Assembly (NCBI GenBank): GCA_964616985.1
Contig: CAZTVF010000004.1
Coordinates: 1 to 64,000, forward strand
DNA: 64,000 nt
Direction: 5' to 3'
Origin: CAZTVF01 sp964616985
GTDB lineage: Bacteria; Planctomycetota; Phycisphaerae; SM23-33
Shown here: in pieces, positions 7,888 through 17,085 of the stretch
How the letters are laid out: each line of letters opens with the position of its first letter
Numbering within the stretch: position 1 is the first letter of the stretch
Program-made: the position numbers and the translations under genes
The notes under the pieces: generated by a model
The model's input: the letters and a program-made list of their open reading frames with translations, nothing else
What the model was told of the DNA's origin: nothing
The model's database searches: none

Positions 7888-9147
7888 TCACCCTTCCGTC
7901 GGATACGGGTCGTACCGCACGTGCGGAGCGTTGGGACGGCGGGGGGCGCCGCAGCGGTAGATGCGCGGCTGGCCCTGGGTGCGGAAGCGAATCACCACCG
8001 GCATGGTCGTGTCGCGCGTCTGGGCCCCGGTCTCGACGAACACCTTCTCGCCCGTCTGCGTGAATGCATACTTCGTGCCGGTGGCCAGTTCGCTCACCTC
8101 CAGCACCTTGTTCTGCACGCCGGCGAGGCGAAGCGTCGTGTCCGGCCAGTGGCGGATGTGCCAGTAGAACGCGTCGCCGGCGGCGGTGAAGCCGCCCGCG
8201 GAATCCCAGTCGCCCCGGCCGGAGTCGGGCGAGTGCATCGCGAATTCGAAACGGTCGGTGTCGTAGATCGCCTCGCCGTTGGCGGCGATCCACTCGCCCA
8301 CGCGGTCGAGGATGCGGACGCTGTCGGCCGGGACGCTGCCGTCGCCGCAGGGGCCGATGTTCAGCAGCAGGTTGCCGCGGCCCGCCGCGCATTGGCGGAG
8401 CATCTCGGCCACCTGCTTGGGGCTCTTCCAGTCGTGGTCGCCGCGGTGGAAGCCCCAGTTGTTGTTGAGCGTCATGCATGCCTCCCACGGCTGGGTGCTG
8501 GAGGCGAGGTGGCCTTCGGGCGTGGCGTAGTCGCCCGCGTAGCCCGTGCGATTGTTGACGATGATGCCCGGCTGCAGCTGGCGGACCATCTCGGTGAGCT
8601 TGCGGCCTTGCCACGCGTCGCCGGTGAACGGCCACCAGCCGTCGTACCACATGATGTCGATCTTGCCGTAGTTGGACATGATCTCGCGCACCTGGCCGTG
8701 GACGTAATCGATGAAGGGCTGATAGCAGGCGGCGGGGTTCTCCAAGGCGTCGACGGAGTTGGGCGAGTGGCTCCAATCGTTCAGCGTGTGGTACAGGCCG
8801 ATCCGCAGGCCATGCTTGCGGCAGGCGGCGACGAACTCGGCCACGAGGTCTCGCCGGGCGGCGGTCTTGGGCGCGGTGAAGTCGGTGAGCTTGCTGTCGT
8901 ACAGGCAAAAGCCCTCATGGTGCTTGGTGGTCAGCACCGCGTACTTCATGCCCCACTTCTTGGCGCGGGCGATGATCTCGTCGGCGTTGAACTTCTCGGC
9001 CGTGAACTGCGATGCGAGCTTCGCGTACTCCTTCACGTCGATGGACTCGCGGTCCATCACCCACTCGCCCCGCCCCAGCAGCGAGTACAGGCCATAGTGA
9101 ATGAACAAGCCATAGCGTGCGTTCACGAACCAGTCCATGTCGGGCAT
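7888..9147 (-). CDS. GH29 alpha-L-fucosidase
   Basis: A 419-residue family 29 fucosidase that releases alpha-L-fucose by a retaining mechanism. Family marks are clear: FIHYGLYSLLGRGEW near the N-terminus, AVLTTKHHEGFCLYDS, and IDIMWYDGWWPF, whose Asp169 fits the nucleophile. GNLLLNIGPCGDGSVP closes the barrel, followed by a small beta-sandwich. There is no signal peptide, so it probably works in the cytoplasm. It lies 3 nt behind the small gene at 9151-9591 and is very likely cotranscribed with it. Exact linkage specificity is unknown. Confidence 0.92.
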   Translation of the reverse strand: MPDMDWFVNARYGLFIHYGLYSLLGRGEWVMDRESIDVKEYAKLASQFTAEKFNADEIIARAKKWGMKYAVLTTKHHEGFCLYDSKLTDFTAPKTAARRDLVAEFVAACRKHGLRIGLYHTLNDWSHSPNSVDALENPAACYQPFIDYVHGQVREIMSNYGKIDIMWYDGWWPFTGDAWQGRKLTEMVRQLQPGIIVNNRTGYAGDYATPEGHLASSTQPWEACMTLNNNWGFHRGDHDWKSPKQVAEMLRQCAAGRGNLLLNIGPCGDGSVPADSVRILDRVGEWIAANGEAIYDTDRFEFAMHSPDSGRGDWDSAGGFTAAGDAFYWHIRHWPDTTLRLAGVQNKVLEVSELATGTKYAFTQTGEKVFVETGAQTRDTTMPVVIRFRTQGQPRIYRCGAPRRPNAPHVRYDPYPTEG

Positions 9148-9150
9148 GTG

Positions 9151-9591
9151 TTACTCCGTAATCTGGCGCGATTTCTTTATCTTGGCTACGAAAGAACCGG
9201 CAACTTCAACATATGGCCCACCGGCCCCATGGCAAACGGCTTTGATCTCTATTGGAAGCCCCTTGGTCACAAGTGTCCCAAAGGCAAGTTCCAAGGCGTC
9301 GATCTCCAATACCGAACCGGGTACGCAGAGAACGCTCTCGCCCAAGTCATTCAGGTCATCGCTGCCATCGCAGGTCAGGGAGAACGTCGTGTTCTCCAGA
9401 TCATGAACACTCTGGAGCCCGGAGAAAGTAAGCGAATTAATAGCAAACCCAGCACGAGACAACTCTTTGGCGTCTGCAAAGACATTCACGGTCAACAGGT
9501 GCTTGCCGTGCTGTTCACGGTGGTGGGTTGACAGGATGACTTCGTCAATCTCGTAGCTCTCGGTACCAACCTTTAGTGTGCCTGCACCCAT
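9151..9591 (-). CDS. Unknown 146-residue protein ahead of the fucosidase
   Basis: I do not recognise this protein. It has no signal peptide or membrane segment and appears beta-rich (EVAGSFVAKIKK and IEIKAVCHGAG segments), with several acidic stretches in the middle. A strong ribosome site (GGGAGGA, 8 nt before ATG) and the 3-nt gap to the fucosidase gene support a real, cotranscribed gene. Third codon positions are noticeably less GC-rich than in the neighbouring genes, suggesting recent acquisition or low expression. Possible roles range from a carbohydrate-binding or accessory protein to an unrelated cargo gene. Confidence 0.7.
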   Translation of the reverse strand: MGAGTLKVGTESYEIDEVILSTHHREQHGKHLLTVNVFADAKELSRAGFAINSLTFSGLQSVHDLENTTFSLTCDGSDDLNDLGESVLCVPGSVLEIDALELAFGTLVTKGLPIEIKAVCHGAGGPYVEVAGSFVAKIKKSRQITE

Positions 9592-9686
9592 CGTGATTTC
9601 CTCCCTTGATCGGGCACAACCAAGTGCATTCTTCTTCTCTTCATCTGCGTTGATCTGCGTTCATCCCTGCTTGTCTCTTGCCGCGA

Positions 9687-10490
9687 TCATCCGCCCAGGG
9701 CGGCCCGCAGGGGGTCGTAGGCGGGGATGCGGGCGAAGATCAGCCAGGCGATGTTCAAGCCGGTGACGACGTCGTACGGCACGGTCATGCGGGGCCAGCG
9801 CCACAGGCGAATCTTGAGCCACAGGCCGCCCTGGCGCGGGTCGGTGATCGGCGTGCGGCCTTCGATGACGGCCTTGGTGTAGAAGATCCGCCGCAGCACC
9901 GTCAGCAGCGGCGACAGCGACTGCTGCACCACCAGGGCGGGGATGTTGTGGGCGGCGGTCGCAATGAGGATGGCCGCCGACCGCTCGCCCCTCTGCCAGT
10001 AGCCCACGGTGCAGTGCTCGATGATGTCCTCGGCCCGCGCACGGGCGTAGGAGATCATGAACGAGTTGAAGAATGCGAGCATCGACAGGAACACCAGCGT
10101 GATGTTGGCCGGCTGCTGCCAGGCGTAGCAGCACGCGATGCCGCAATACACCGCGAAATCGCTGTAACGGTCGAGCGTGCTGTCGAGAAAGGCCCCGAAC
10201 TTCGTCTTCATGTTCCCCAGCCGCGCCACCGCCCCATCCAGCATGTCGCACGCCGAGGCCAGGATCAGCAGCCAGAACGCCATCATCATGTAGGCGTTGG
10301 CGGCGGCGCCGGGGCGCAGGCTCCAGGCGAACCCGCTGGTCGAGCCGGCCGCGTAGCACGCGCCAGCCGCCGCGGTCAGCACCATGCCCGTCAGCGTGAG
10401 TTTGTTGGGGGTGACGTGCAGGTGGATCAGCCCGCGCGCGACGTGGTCGCGGGCCCAGATGAAGAATGAACCTATTGCTCGTCCGATCAT
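9687..10490 (-). CDS. CDP-alcohol phosphatidyltransferase family protein
   Basis: A 267-residue integral membrane enzyme that joins a CDP-activated lipid to an alcohol, as in phospholipid synthesis. The catalytic motif is present as DMLDGAVARLGNMKTKFGAF followed by LDSTLDRYSD, matching D-G-x2-A-R-x8-G-x3-D-x3-D. About six hydrophobic helices surround it. The C-terminal half has an extra loop before the last helices. The frame extends 15 codons upstream, but the ATG at 10488-10490 (MIGRAIGSFF) begins the conserved part. The alcohol (inositol phosphate, glycerol phosphate or other) cannot be told from the sequence. Confidence 0.88.
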   Translation of the reverse strand: MIGRAIGSFFIWARDHVARGLIHLHVTPNKLTLTGMVLTAAAGACYAAGSTSGFAWSLRPGAAANAYMMMAFWLLILASACDMLDGAVARLGNMKTKFGAFLDSTLDRYSDFAVYCGIACCYAWQQPANITLVFLSMLAFFNSFMISYARARAEDIIEHCTVGYWQRGERSAAILIATAAHNIPALVVQQSLSPLLTVLRRIFYTKAVIEGRTPITDPRQGGLWLKIRLWRWPRMTVPYDVVTGLNIAWLIFARIPAYDPLRAALGG

Positions 10491-10549
10491 GGGGCAAGAG
10501 CGTACACCGATGTCGACCCGTTCGCAACGGGGCATCGGCCGCCCTAAAG

Positions 10550-10570
10550 CCGGCCCACTGCGTGGGTCGG
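10550..10570 (-). terminator. Terminator-like hairpin, same family as 734-759
   Basis: A 9-bp stem CCGGCCCAC/GTGGGTCGG (one G:T pair) is followed by GGCTTTAGG on the minus strand. It lies downstream of the metallopeptidase gene, which it would terminate. The stem and flanks match the terminator at 734-759. Confidence 0.55.
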
Positions 10571-10644
10571 TCTTTCACGCTGGCGATTTTTGTACGTCTC
10601 GGCATCGCCCCCTGCCTGTGGCTGCATCCAGGTCCACCCTCACC

Positions 10645-10680
10645 CGGGCCTTGCGGCCCGACCTCTCCCTGAGGGAGAGG
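10645..10680. repeat. Tandem intergenic hairpins
   Basis: Two adjacent palindromes, CGGGCC/GGCCCG (10645-10660) and CCTCTCCCT/AGGGAGAGG (10662-10680), form a compact intergenic repeat of a type seen in many GC-rich genomes. Confidence 0.55.
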
Positions 10681-10709
10681 GGCAAGCGAAACCCGGCGGC
10701 GCGACAGGT

Positions 10710-11714
10710 CTACCGCAGCCAGCCGCGATTGATCTCGGCGCCGTCGAGCCCGGTGAGCTTCAGGGCGAACGCGCGATAGCGCTTCTCGAATGTCGCCAGG
10801 TCGTCGGTGATGTAGTGGCGGAAGAGTTTTTCGGAGACGGTCTGGTTGTAGATGCGCCCGCGGAGGCGCAGCTCGGCCAGGGCGGCGGGCGGCAGGTCCA
10901 GGGCCTCGTGGAAGAGCCCGGCCTCGGCGTCGGCGATCATGCGTTCCAGGCCACGGCGATAGACGGGGTCGCTGCGGATGAACTGCACCATCGCCCACAG
11001 CTGGCCGTAGTAGCCGGTGCCGCCGACGGCGCCGCCCAGGGCATCGCCGGCGTCCATGGGCAGCAGCTTGTTCGAGGGCACCCAAGCGCTGTTGGTGATG
11101 GTGCGCTCCAGGTCGCCCATGCGCGAGAAGTTGAACCGCTGGCCGAACGAGACGCTCTCGCCCTGGATGTTGTACCCCTCCGCCTGCGTGCACAGGCCCT
11201 CTTCCAGCCACATCGGCAACTGGTCGGCCATGCGATGGTGAAGGAACTGGTGCATGCCCTCGTGGGCGGCGATCTGCAGAGTGCCCAGGCCCGGCATCTG
11301 CCAGAAGACGCAGACGTTCTTGTAGCAGTACCCGCCGTTCTCGATGCCCAGGTAGAGCTCGGCGTTGTGTTTGACGACGGCCTTGGTGAGTGCGGCCCAC
11401 TCCTCGCGCGAGCCCATCATGTACATGGGGAGAGGCTCGCCCAGGGGACGGTTAGGCAGGTTGGTCAACTGGAGATAGTTGCGGTAGGACGCTTCCATGA
11501 AGCCCGGCAGCAGGGTGCGGAAGCGGCGGTTGGACGAGGTGCTGAAGATGCGGTAGTTGGGGGTGTCGATCTGCACGCCCTCACCGCCGGGCGTGTCCCA
11601 GGCGGATTCCTGCGCGGCAACCTTCAGCGACATCGGGATTTCGGCGGGCTGCTGCTGACAGCCGGCCTGCAGGAACAGCACGAACGCCAACGCGAAGGGC
11701 TGGGCAATTCTCAT
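10710..11714 (-). CDS. Lipoprotein zinc metallopeptidase, DUF1570-like
   Basis: A 334-residue predicted lipoprotein: a short hydrophobic leader ends in the lipobox LQAGC, so the mature protein should be lipid-anchored in the periplasm. The catalytic signature HEGMH (HExxH) sits in QIAAHEGMHQFLHHR, with the third zinc ligand plausibly the Glu in MWLEEGLC about 20 residues later, the gluzincin pattern. A helical C-terminal region follows. The start is set at the ATG giving MRIAQPF because GGAG lies about 8 nt upstream; a Met four codons earlier is possible. Its substrate is unknown. Confidence 0.75.
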   Translation of the reverse strand: MRIAQPFALAFVLFLQAGCQQQPAEIPMSLKVAAQESAWDTPGGEGVQIDTPNYRIFSTSSNRRFRTLLPGFMEASYRNYLQLTNLPNRPLGEPLPMYMMGSREEWAALTKAVVKHNAELYLGIENGGYCYKNVCVFWQMPGLGTLQIAAHEGMHQFLHHRMADQLPMWLEEGLCTQAEGYNIQGESVSFGQRFNFSRMGDLERTITNSAWVPSNKLLPMDAGDALGGAVGGTGYYGQLWAMVQFIRSDPVYRRGLERMIADAEAGLFHEALDLPPAALAELRLRGRIYNQTVSEKLFRHYITDDLATFEKRYRAFALKLTGLDGAEINRGWLR

Positions 11715-11905
11715 CAGGGGCTCCATGGCAGCAGTAATGATCAGCCGACGGCCGGCATCAACCGCCCGCGCGGCGCGCACACACCGTAGATAGATCGGTC
11801 AAATCGAGGTATCGGTGCAGCGTTCCTTCGTGAGTCTTGCACCTAGTACGATGACGGGGCGTGCCGGGATCGATGAAAAGTCGCCCGCCAGGGCGCGAGC
11901 ATTCT

Positions 11906-11939
11906 GCCCCCAAACGAGCGTAAGCTCGTCTCCGGGGGC
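11906..11939. repeat. Hairpin repeat 3' of yidC
   Basis: Imperfect palindrome GCCCCC…GGGGGC with inner arms GAGC/GCTC. It lies about 60 nt after the yidC stop codon. The outer arms resemble the CCCCCAAAC repeat family found at 15235, 45695 and 63806. No T-run follows, so a terminator role is uncertain. Confidence 0.45.
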
Positions 11940-12000
11940 CGCCGCGAGGCGCGAGGGCCCCGCGGCACTTCGATGTTATCGGCTCGGCGGACTGTGCCTT

Positions 12001-14190
12001 TTAATGCTTCGTGAAGAACGGGCCCTTGGGCTTCTTCGCGCGGTTGCCGCGGGGCGCCTTGCCGGGCATGTCCACCTGCGTGATGGTGAGCTTCTGCAGG
12101 GCTTCCCTCTTCTCGATCTGGCGGCGGATGATGATCTGCTCGCCCACGCCGGCGAAGGTGGACGCCATCACGTACAGCGTCAGGCCTGACGGCATGTTGT
12201 AGAAGATGAAGAGCATCATGATGGGCATCATCCACTTCATCATCTTCTGCTGCTGGGCCTGCTCGGGGGTTGCGGCCACGCCGCCGGTCATCTGCGGGTT
12301 GAACTTGGTCTGGAAGAACATCGAGATCGCCACCAGGACCGGCAGCAGGTGGACGCTCGCGATGCCGATCACCGGCAGCGGGTTGGCGAACTGATACACC
12401 GTGTCGGGCGCCGCCAGATCCGTCAGCCACACCGGCAGGAACGCCGCGTGGCGCAATTCCACGGCTGCGTTGAGCCCGCCCCACAGGGCGATCCAGATGG
12501 GCATCTGCAGGAACATCGGCAGGCAGCCCAGCAGCGGGGTGAAGCCCTGCTCGCGGTAGAGCTTCATCATTTCCTTGTTGAGCGTGTCCTTGTCGTCGCC
12601 GTACTTGGCCTTGAGCTTGGCCATCTCGGGGGCCATCTTCTGCGTCTTCATCATCATGACCTGGCTCTTCTTGGTCAGCGGATGAAGGATCGCGCGGACC
12701 AGCACCACCAGCAGGATAATCGCCACGCCGTAGTTGCCGAACGACAGCTTCGACAGCCACTCCAGCAGCCACATCATGCCCAGGGCCAGCCAGCTCGACG
12801 TGCAGAAGCACGAGCCGAAATCGATCGTGTTGATGTACTTCTGGTCGCGGTATAGCGGCTGAAAGTACGGCGCATCGGCTTCCTCGAACATGTCGCGCTT
12901 CTTGGGACCGGCGAAGATGTCGAACGACAGCTGCCAGCTCTCGCCCGGCGCCAGCTCCTGGGCGGGCACGGCCGCGGTCTTGGCCGTGTTCTCCACGCCC
13001 ACCGTCACGCTGGTCAGCAGCACGCGGGCGCCGGGGCTTTCCTCGGCGGCGGCCACGAAGTACATCACGTTCTGATCAGCGGCGTCGGTGCGGCCGGCGG
13101 CGGGCTTGAGGTACATCACCGACCCGAAGAACTTGTTGATCTCCGCCATCCACAGCGTCGTGCCACCGGCGGGGTCCTTGGTGTGGCCGATCGCATCGCC
13201 ATCGCCGAGCTTGAGGCTCTGGGCATCCATGAACGACTTGACCGTAGTCTTGATGGCGTTGTCGACCCGCTTGGTGATCATCACCGAACGCATGTCGTTG
13301 GTCGGGTCTTCGGAGGGGATGCCCGCGGGGCCGCCCTGATCGATCGCGACCTTCAGCGCCAGGTTCGACTCGTTCACCGCCTCCAGCGACATCTGCACCG
13401 AATAGTTGGTGCGGCTGACCAGGTACGTCTTGTACAGCGTGAGGAACGGGCGGAGATTCTCTGCGTTCACCTGCCGGCCAGGATCGGCGAAATTCGCATC
13501 ATGCAGCAGCGTCCATGCGAACGAGATGGCCTGCATGTTGGCGTCGGCGGGCTCGATGCGGGGCTTGGGCAGCATCTGCCAGTTCACGTTGTCCAGGCGG
13601 GGCGCGATCTGCTGGCCGGACGGCAGGCTCACGAACAGCTGCCGCGTGGCCATGGGCAGGTATTTGCCGCCCGGAATGGAAACCGGGTTCAGGAGGCAAT
13701 AGTGACCCTTGTATTTGCCGGGGTTCTCGGCCGCGATCTTCTCATAGGCGGCCTGGTTGCCATCGAGCTTGGAGGCGAGTTGCCTGTCCTCGACAGAGGC
13801 GTAGTACTGCGAGAGCTTCAGCGTCCCGATGGCGGCGCCTTCGGTGGTGATCTCCAGCTGGAAGGGGAATTCCTTGGCGTCGAGCGAGCCGATCGCGTGC
13901 CAGGTGGTCTTGGCGGCGGCCTTCGAGTTCCACTCCGCGGCCGTGATGGGCGTTGCCGCGGCCGCGGGGGCGGTTGTCGGCGAGGTCGTCGCAGCTGTCG
14001 CGGACGGCGCTGCCGGCGCCGCCGTGGCGGCGGTCGTAGCCGCGGGCGCGGGCTGCGTAGCGGGCGAGGCCACCGGGGCGGGGGCCGCCGCGGGCTGGGC
14101 CGCATCCTTCTTCTGGTTCGAATAGTAGGCGACGGCCATCAGCACGCCGCCCATGATCATCATCGTTATCCAAAGCCGTTTCGAGTTCAC
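12001..14190 (-). CDS. yidC: Membrane protein insertase YidC
   Basis: A 729-residue inner-membrane insertase that places membrane proteins into the bilayer alone or with SecYEG. It has one N-terminal transmembrane helix, an Ala/Pro/Thr-rich linker (roughly residues 30-75), a large periplasmic beta domain, and the conserved C-terminal five-helix core with YGVAIILLVVLVRAILHPLT, the cytoplasmic coiled hairpin rich in Lys/Met, and the GCLPMFLQMPIWIALW segment. The C-terminus ends basic (RGNRAKKPKGPFF), fitting ribosome contact. The start is the GTG at 14188-14190, which has AGGAG at ideal spacing; the upstream open frame lacks homology. The usual rnpA/rpmH neighbours are not present. Confidence 0.95.
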   Translation of the reverse strand: MNSKRLWITMMIMGGVLMAVAYYSNQKKDAAQPAAAPAPVASPATQPAPAATTAATAAPAAPSATAATTSPTTAPAAAATPITAAEWNSKAAAKTTWHAIGSLDAKEFPFQLEITTEGAAIGTLKLSQYYASVEDRQLASKLDGNQAAYEKIAAENPGKYKGHYCLLNPVSIPGGKYLPMATRQLFVSLPSGQQIAPRLDNVNWQMLPKPRIEPADANMQAISFAWTLLHDANFADPGRQVNAENLRPFLTLYKTYLVSRTNYSVQMSLEAVNESNLALKVAIDQGGPAGIPSEDPTNDMRSVMITKRVDNAIKTTVKSFMDAQSLKLGDGDAIGHTKDPAGGTTLWMAEINKFFGSVMYLKPAAGRTDAADQNVMYFVAAAEESPGARVLLTSVTVGVENTAKTAAVPAQELAPGESWQLSFDIFAGPKKRDMFEEADAPYFQPLYRDQKYINTIDFGSCFCTSSWLALGMMWLLEWLSKLSFGNYGVAIILLVVLVRAILHPLTKKSQVMMMKTQKMAPEMAKLKAKYGDDKDTLNKEMMKLYREQGFTPLLGCLPMFLQMPIWIALWGGLNAAVELRHAAFLPVWLTDLAAPDTVYQFANPLPVIGIASVHLLPVLVAISMFFQTKFNPQMTGGVAATPEQAQQQKMMKWMMPIMMLFIFYNMPSGLTLYVMASTFAGVGEQIIIRRQIEKREALQKLTITQVDMPGKAPRGNRAKKPKGPFFTKH

Positions 14191-14306
14191 CGGATCTCCT
14201 AGCGTTGTTACACCGATGGCAGACGAGGGGCGGCCTTCCCGGCCTGCCACTGGGCCCACCAGCGGAGGATCGCGACGGCCCGGAAAGGCCGCCACGTGAA
14301 TGAGTG

Positions 14307-15080
14307 TTATCGCCCCTCTTTGAGCCTCGTGCCGAGGTAGTCGTCGAGTTCCGCGATGGCGTACACCTTCTTGGCCACGGCCTCCACGTCGTAGGGCACG
14401 CGGATGAACTTCACCACGCCGGGCTCAACCACCACGTAGCTGGCCCGCGGGTCGCGGTCTCGCGGCTGGCCCACGGAGCCCACGTTGATCAACGCCTTCT
14501 GGTTGGGCACGATCTCAAAGACGTTCTTCACTTCGTCGGGGCTGTAGAAGTCCGGGATCGGCAGGAAAACGCCCGGCACGTGCGTGTGCCCTACGAAGCA
14601 CAGGTGCCCGAAGCGGTCAAACGAAGACGACAGTTTGCCCGGGCTGCTGAACACGTCGTCGGGGAAGATATACTCGTTGATGGGCCGGCGGGGGCTGGCG
14701 TGGACAAAGGCCAGGTCGCCCGCGCCGAAGGCCTCGCCGTTGATCACGTGCTTCACCGGCAGGGAGCCCAGGAAGTCCCACCGCTTGTCGCGGGCGGGGG
14801 CGGAGGGCTCTTCTTCCAGCTGCTGCCGCGTCCAGTAGCACGCGGCCTCGGCCCCGATGTTGAACTTGTTGGGCTCGAACATCACGGCGTAGTCATGGTT
14901 GCCCATCAGCGTGACCTGGCAGTTCTTCATGATCAGGTCCAGGCATTCGCGCGGCTGGGGGCCATAGCCGATCACGTCGCCCAGGCAGATGATCTGCTTG
15001 ATGTCGCGCGCGGCAATATCCGCCAGCACCGCTGACAGGGCCTCAATGTTTGAATGAATGTCGCTGATAATCGCAAGCAT
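14307..15080 (-). CDS. Metallophosphoesterase
   Basis: A 257-residue calcineurin-like phosphoesterase. The metal-binding motifs are all in order: ISDIHSN (D-x-H), LGDVIGYGP (GD), MGNHD (GNHD), HASPRRP, and GHTHVP (GHxH). This pattern with the GDVIGYGP variant is typical of a widely distributed group whose substrate is not established; nucleotide or protein phosphate are the usual guesses. It is cytoplasmic, without signal peptide. It is transcribed toward yidC and ends about 116 nt before its start. Confidence 0.88.
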   Translation of the reverse strand: MLAIISDIHSNIEALSAVLADIAARDIKQIICLGDVIGYGPQPRECLDLIMKNCQVTLMGNHDYAVMFEPNKFNIGAEAACYWTRQQLEEEPSAPARDKRWDFLGSLPVKHVINGEAFGAGDLAFVHASPRRPINEYIFPDDVFSSPGKLSSSFDRFGHLCFVGHTHVPGVFLPIPDFYSPDEVKNVFEIVPNQKALINVGSVGQPRDRDPRASYVVVEPGVVKFIRVPYDVEAVAKKVYAIAELDDYLGTRLKEGR

Positions 15081-15234
15081 ACAACCGCCTTTGGGCGAAT
15101 CGCTTTATGCTAGCGGTTGGGGCCCTTCACGTCAAACCCGTTTGCAGCCGGGGCGACCGAGTCGGCGCCACCCAGAAACTTGAAATGTGTCTGGGGTTTC
15201 TTCCGCAGCCCGGTAGCTCTACGGCACAGCCGAG

Positions 15235-15270
15235 TCGGTGCCACCCCCAAACTTGTTTGGGGGTGAGAAC
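15235..15270. repeat. CCCCCAAAC palindromic repeat, copy 1
   Basis: A 36-nt element with core CACCCCCAAAC/GTTTGGGGG on the complementary strand, flanked by TCGGTGC and GAGAAC. It is nearly identical over its whole length to elements at 45695-45730 and 63806-63841. A degenerate second copy can be traced at about 15160-15204. Confidence 0.8.
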
Positions 15271-15352
15271 AGCCACCGAGTCTCGGTGCGTCATTGGGCC
15301 GGCATCGTCACTTCCGTCACTGAAGATCGAATGCACTCTTCCCGCGCCTGCC

Positions 15353-16951
15353 CTATCGGCGTTCGCCTGCGGGCGTGCACGCCCTCTTGGCCTCCTGAAG
15401 CTTGGCGATGAAGCCGTCCTTCCTGAACGCCGCCGTCCATTTACGCATCAGCAGCCAGCCGCCGCTGCGGTACAGGCTGGCGGCCCACTGGCGGTACCAC
15501 CGCTGCCAGCCCGCGGTGATGTGGTGCAGCCATAGCGCGATCACCGGGAAGGCCAGGATGTTGACCGCCACTGCCAGCAGGCGGCTGGGGCGGTAGAACC
15601 ACCGCATGACTCCCTGGACGGCGGCCTGCACCTCCTCGGACGTCATGGGGTCGTCGGGCTGGAAGAGGGGAAAGTTGCCGTCGTAGTATTCCAGCCCCAC
15701 CTTCTGAACGGGATAGATCCGGTTGGCCTTGGCCAGCCGGTCGGTCATTTCCGTGCCCGGCAGCGGGATCGGCAGCAGAACCTGCACCGTATCGAGGCGG
15801 GCCTTGCGGATGAACCGGCGGAAGTGCCTCGCCCGCTCGGCGGCGGCCATGTGGAAAGGCCGGCCCTGCGGCGCGGGGTAGCCGAAGATGAACATGCCGT
15901 GGATGCGGAAGCCGGCCTGGCGATACAGGCGCGTCAGTTCGATCATCTCCTGCGGGTCGAGGCGTTTGTCCATCGCCTTGAGTTCCTCGGCAATGGGCGA
16001 CTCGAACCCGATGGCCAGCGTGTTGATCCGTGCCTGCCGCATCGCGGCCAGCAGTTCGGCGTCGCGAGCGCGATCCAGGCGGATCTGCACCGTGATGCTG
16101 AACCGCGCGCCGACGCGCTGCTGGTAGTCGCGGAGCATCTGGCAGAGGCGAAGGGCGTCGGCGCGGTTCTGGCCGAACAGGTCGTCGACGATGAAGAACA
16201 CCCTGCCGCCCCACTTCTCGTAGATCGAGGCGAACTGCTCCATCACCCGCTGGGGCGAGGCGAAACGCGGCTTGCCCTTCACCGTGCAGAATTCGCAGTT
16301 CATCCCGCAGCCGCGGATGCCGGACACCGGGTAGTACTTCATCCTCGCGTGTCGAAGTACCGCGAAGTTCGGGATCGGCAGCTCCTCAAAGTCGGTGATG
16401 GGCGGCCGCGACGGCGTCTGGATCACGCGCCCCTCCTTGAGGAAGGCGATGCCATTCACCCGCGAGAGGTCGCCTCCGGCATCGAGGCACGCCAGCAGTT
16501 CGACGATGGTCTTCTCGCCCTCGCCCAGGACGACCACGTCGACGCCGCTGGCCAGGGCCTGGCCGACGCTGTCGCCGACAAAGTGGTTCCCGCCGGCGAT
16601 GGTCCGCGCGCCCATCGCCTTGTACTGCCGGGCGATCTCCAGGAGGCGCGGGACGGTGCTGGTCAGCCCGCCGTACAGCCCCACCACGGCCGCCGGGCGC
16701 ACCTGCTGGATGGCCAGGTGGTCGGGGCGCCCGCTGCGGTCCCGCGGGCCTCGCTGGTAGTTGTTCTCATCGATCACCTCGGCGTCCCATCCGGCCATGC
16801 CGGCAACGACGGTGGCCACGCACACGGGGCCCAGTGCCGTCATCACCTTGGCCGGGCGCGAATAGATGTTGAACGCCGGATAGGCAGGGCAGACGATCCG
16901 AAATAGCGACCTGCGGCCGACGGCACGATCCGAATCTGCAGTCAGTGACAT
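15353..16951 (-). CDS. B12-binding-domain radical SAM protein
   Basis: A 532-residue protein with an N-terminal cobalamin-binding-like Rossmann segment (about residues 17-165) and a radical SAM core. The cluster motif is CGMNCEFC (C-x3-C-x2-C) in SGIRGCGMNCEFCTVKG. Downstream barrel strands FFIVDDLFGQN and LAIGFES are typical. The C-terminal 100 residues include a hydrophobic stretch around LLAVAVNILAFPVIALWLHH, suggesting membrane association. Proteins of this architecture carry out methylations or rearrangements on lipids, tetrapyrroles or natural products. The substrate cannot be told here, and no biosynthetic partner lies beside it. Start supported by AGGA upstream. Confidence 0.85.
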   Translation of the reverse strand: MSLTADSDRAVGRRSLFRIVCPAYPAFNIYSRPAKVMTALGPVCVATVVAGMAGWDAEVIDENNYQRGPRDRSGRPDHLAIQQVRPAAVVGLYGGLTSTVPRLLEIARQYKAMGARTIAGGNHFVGDSVGQALASGVDVVVLGEGEKTIVELLACLDAGGDLSRVNGIAFLKEGRVIQTPSRPPITDFEELPIPNFAVLRHARMKYYPVSGIRGCGMNCEFCTVKGKPRFASPQRVMEQFASIYEKWGGRVFFIVDDLFGQNRADALRLCQMLRDYQQRVGARFSITVQIRLDRARDAELLAAMRQARINTLAIGFESPIAEELKAMDKRLDPQEMIELTRLYRQAGFRIHGMFIFGYPAPQGRPFHMAAAERARHFRRFIRKARLDTVQVLLPIPLPGTEMTDRLAKANRIYPVQKVGLEYYDGNFPLFQPDDPMTSEEVQAAVQGVMRWFYRPSRLLAVAVNILAFPVIALWLHHITAGWQRWYRQWAASLYRSGGWLLMRKWTAAFRKDGFIAKLQEAKRACTPAGERR

Positions 16952-17085
16952 TGGCGATTCCTCATTCTCGCGCGGGGCATGCCCTTCTGACGCCGCGGCA
17001 GGCCTTGGCGCATCTGGTAATTGTAGACATCAGACTCGCCTCGCACCGGCCCCGGCCGAATGAACCGTGAAACCGAACAGGAACG

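Noticed and set aside
9643..9662. Tandem ATCTGCGTTG/ATCTGCGTTC as a regulatory direct repeat
   Set aside because: Two copies of a 10-nt unit between convergent-style gene ends with no promoter nearby; most likely a neutral intergenic repeat.
15353..16951. Assignment of the radical SAM protein to a specific cyclase or methyltransferase (for example BchE or hopanoid methylase)
   Set aside because: Only the generic cobalamin and cluster motifs can be read, and no pathway neighbour is present to support a specific substrate.
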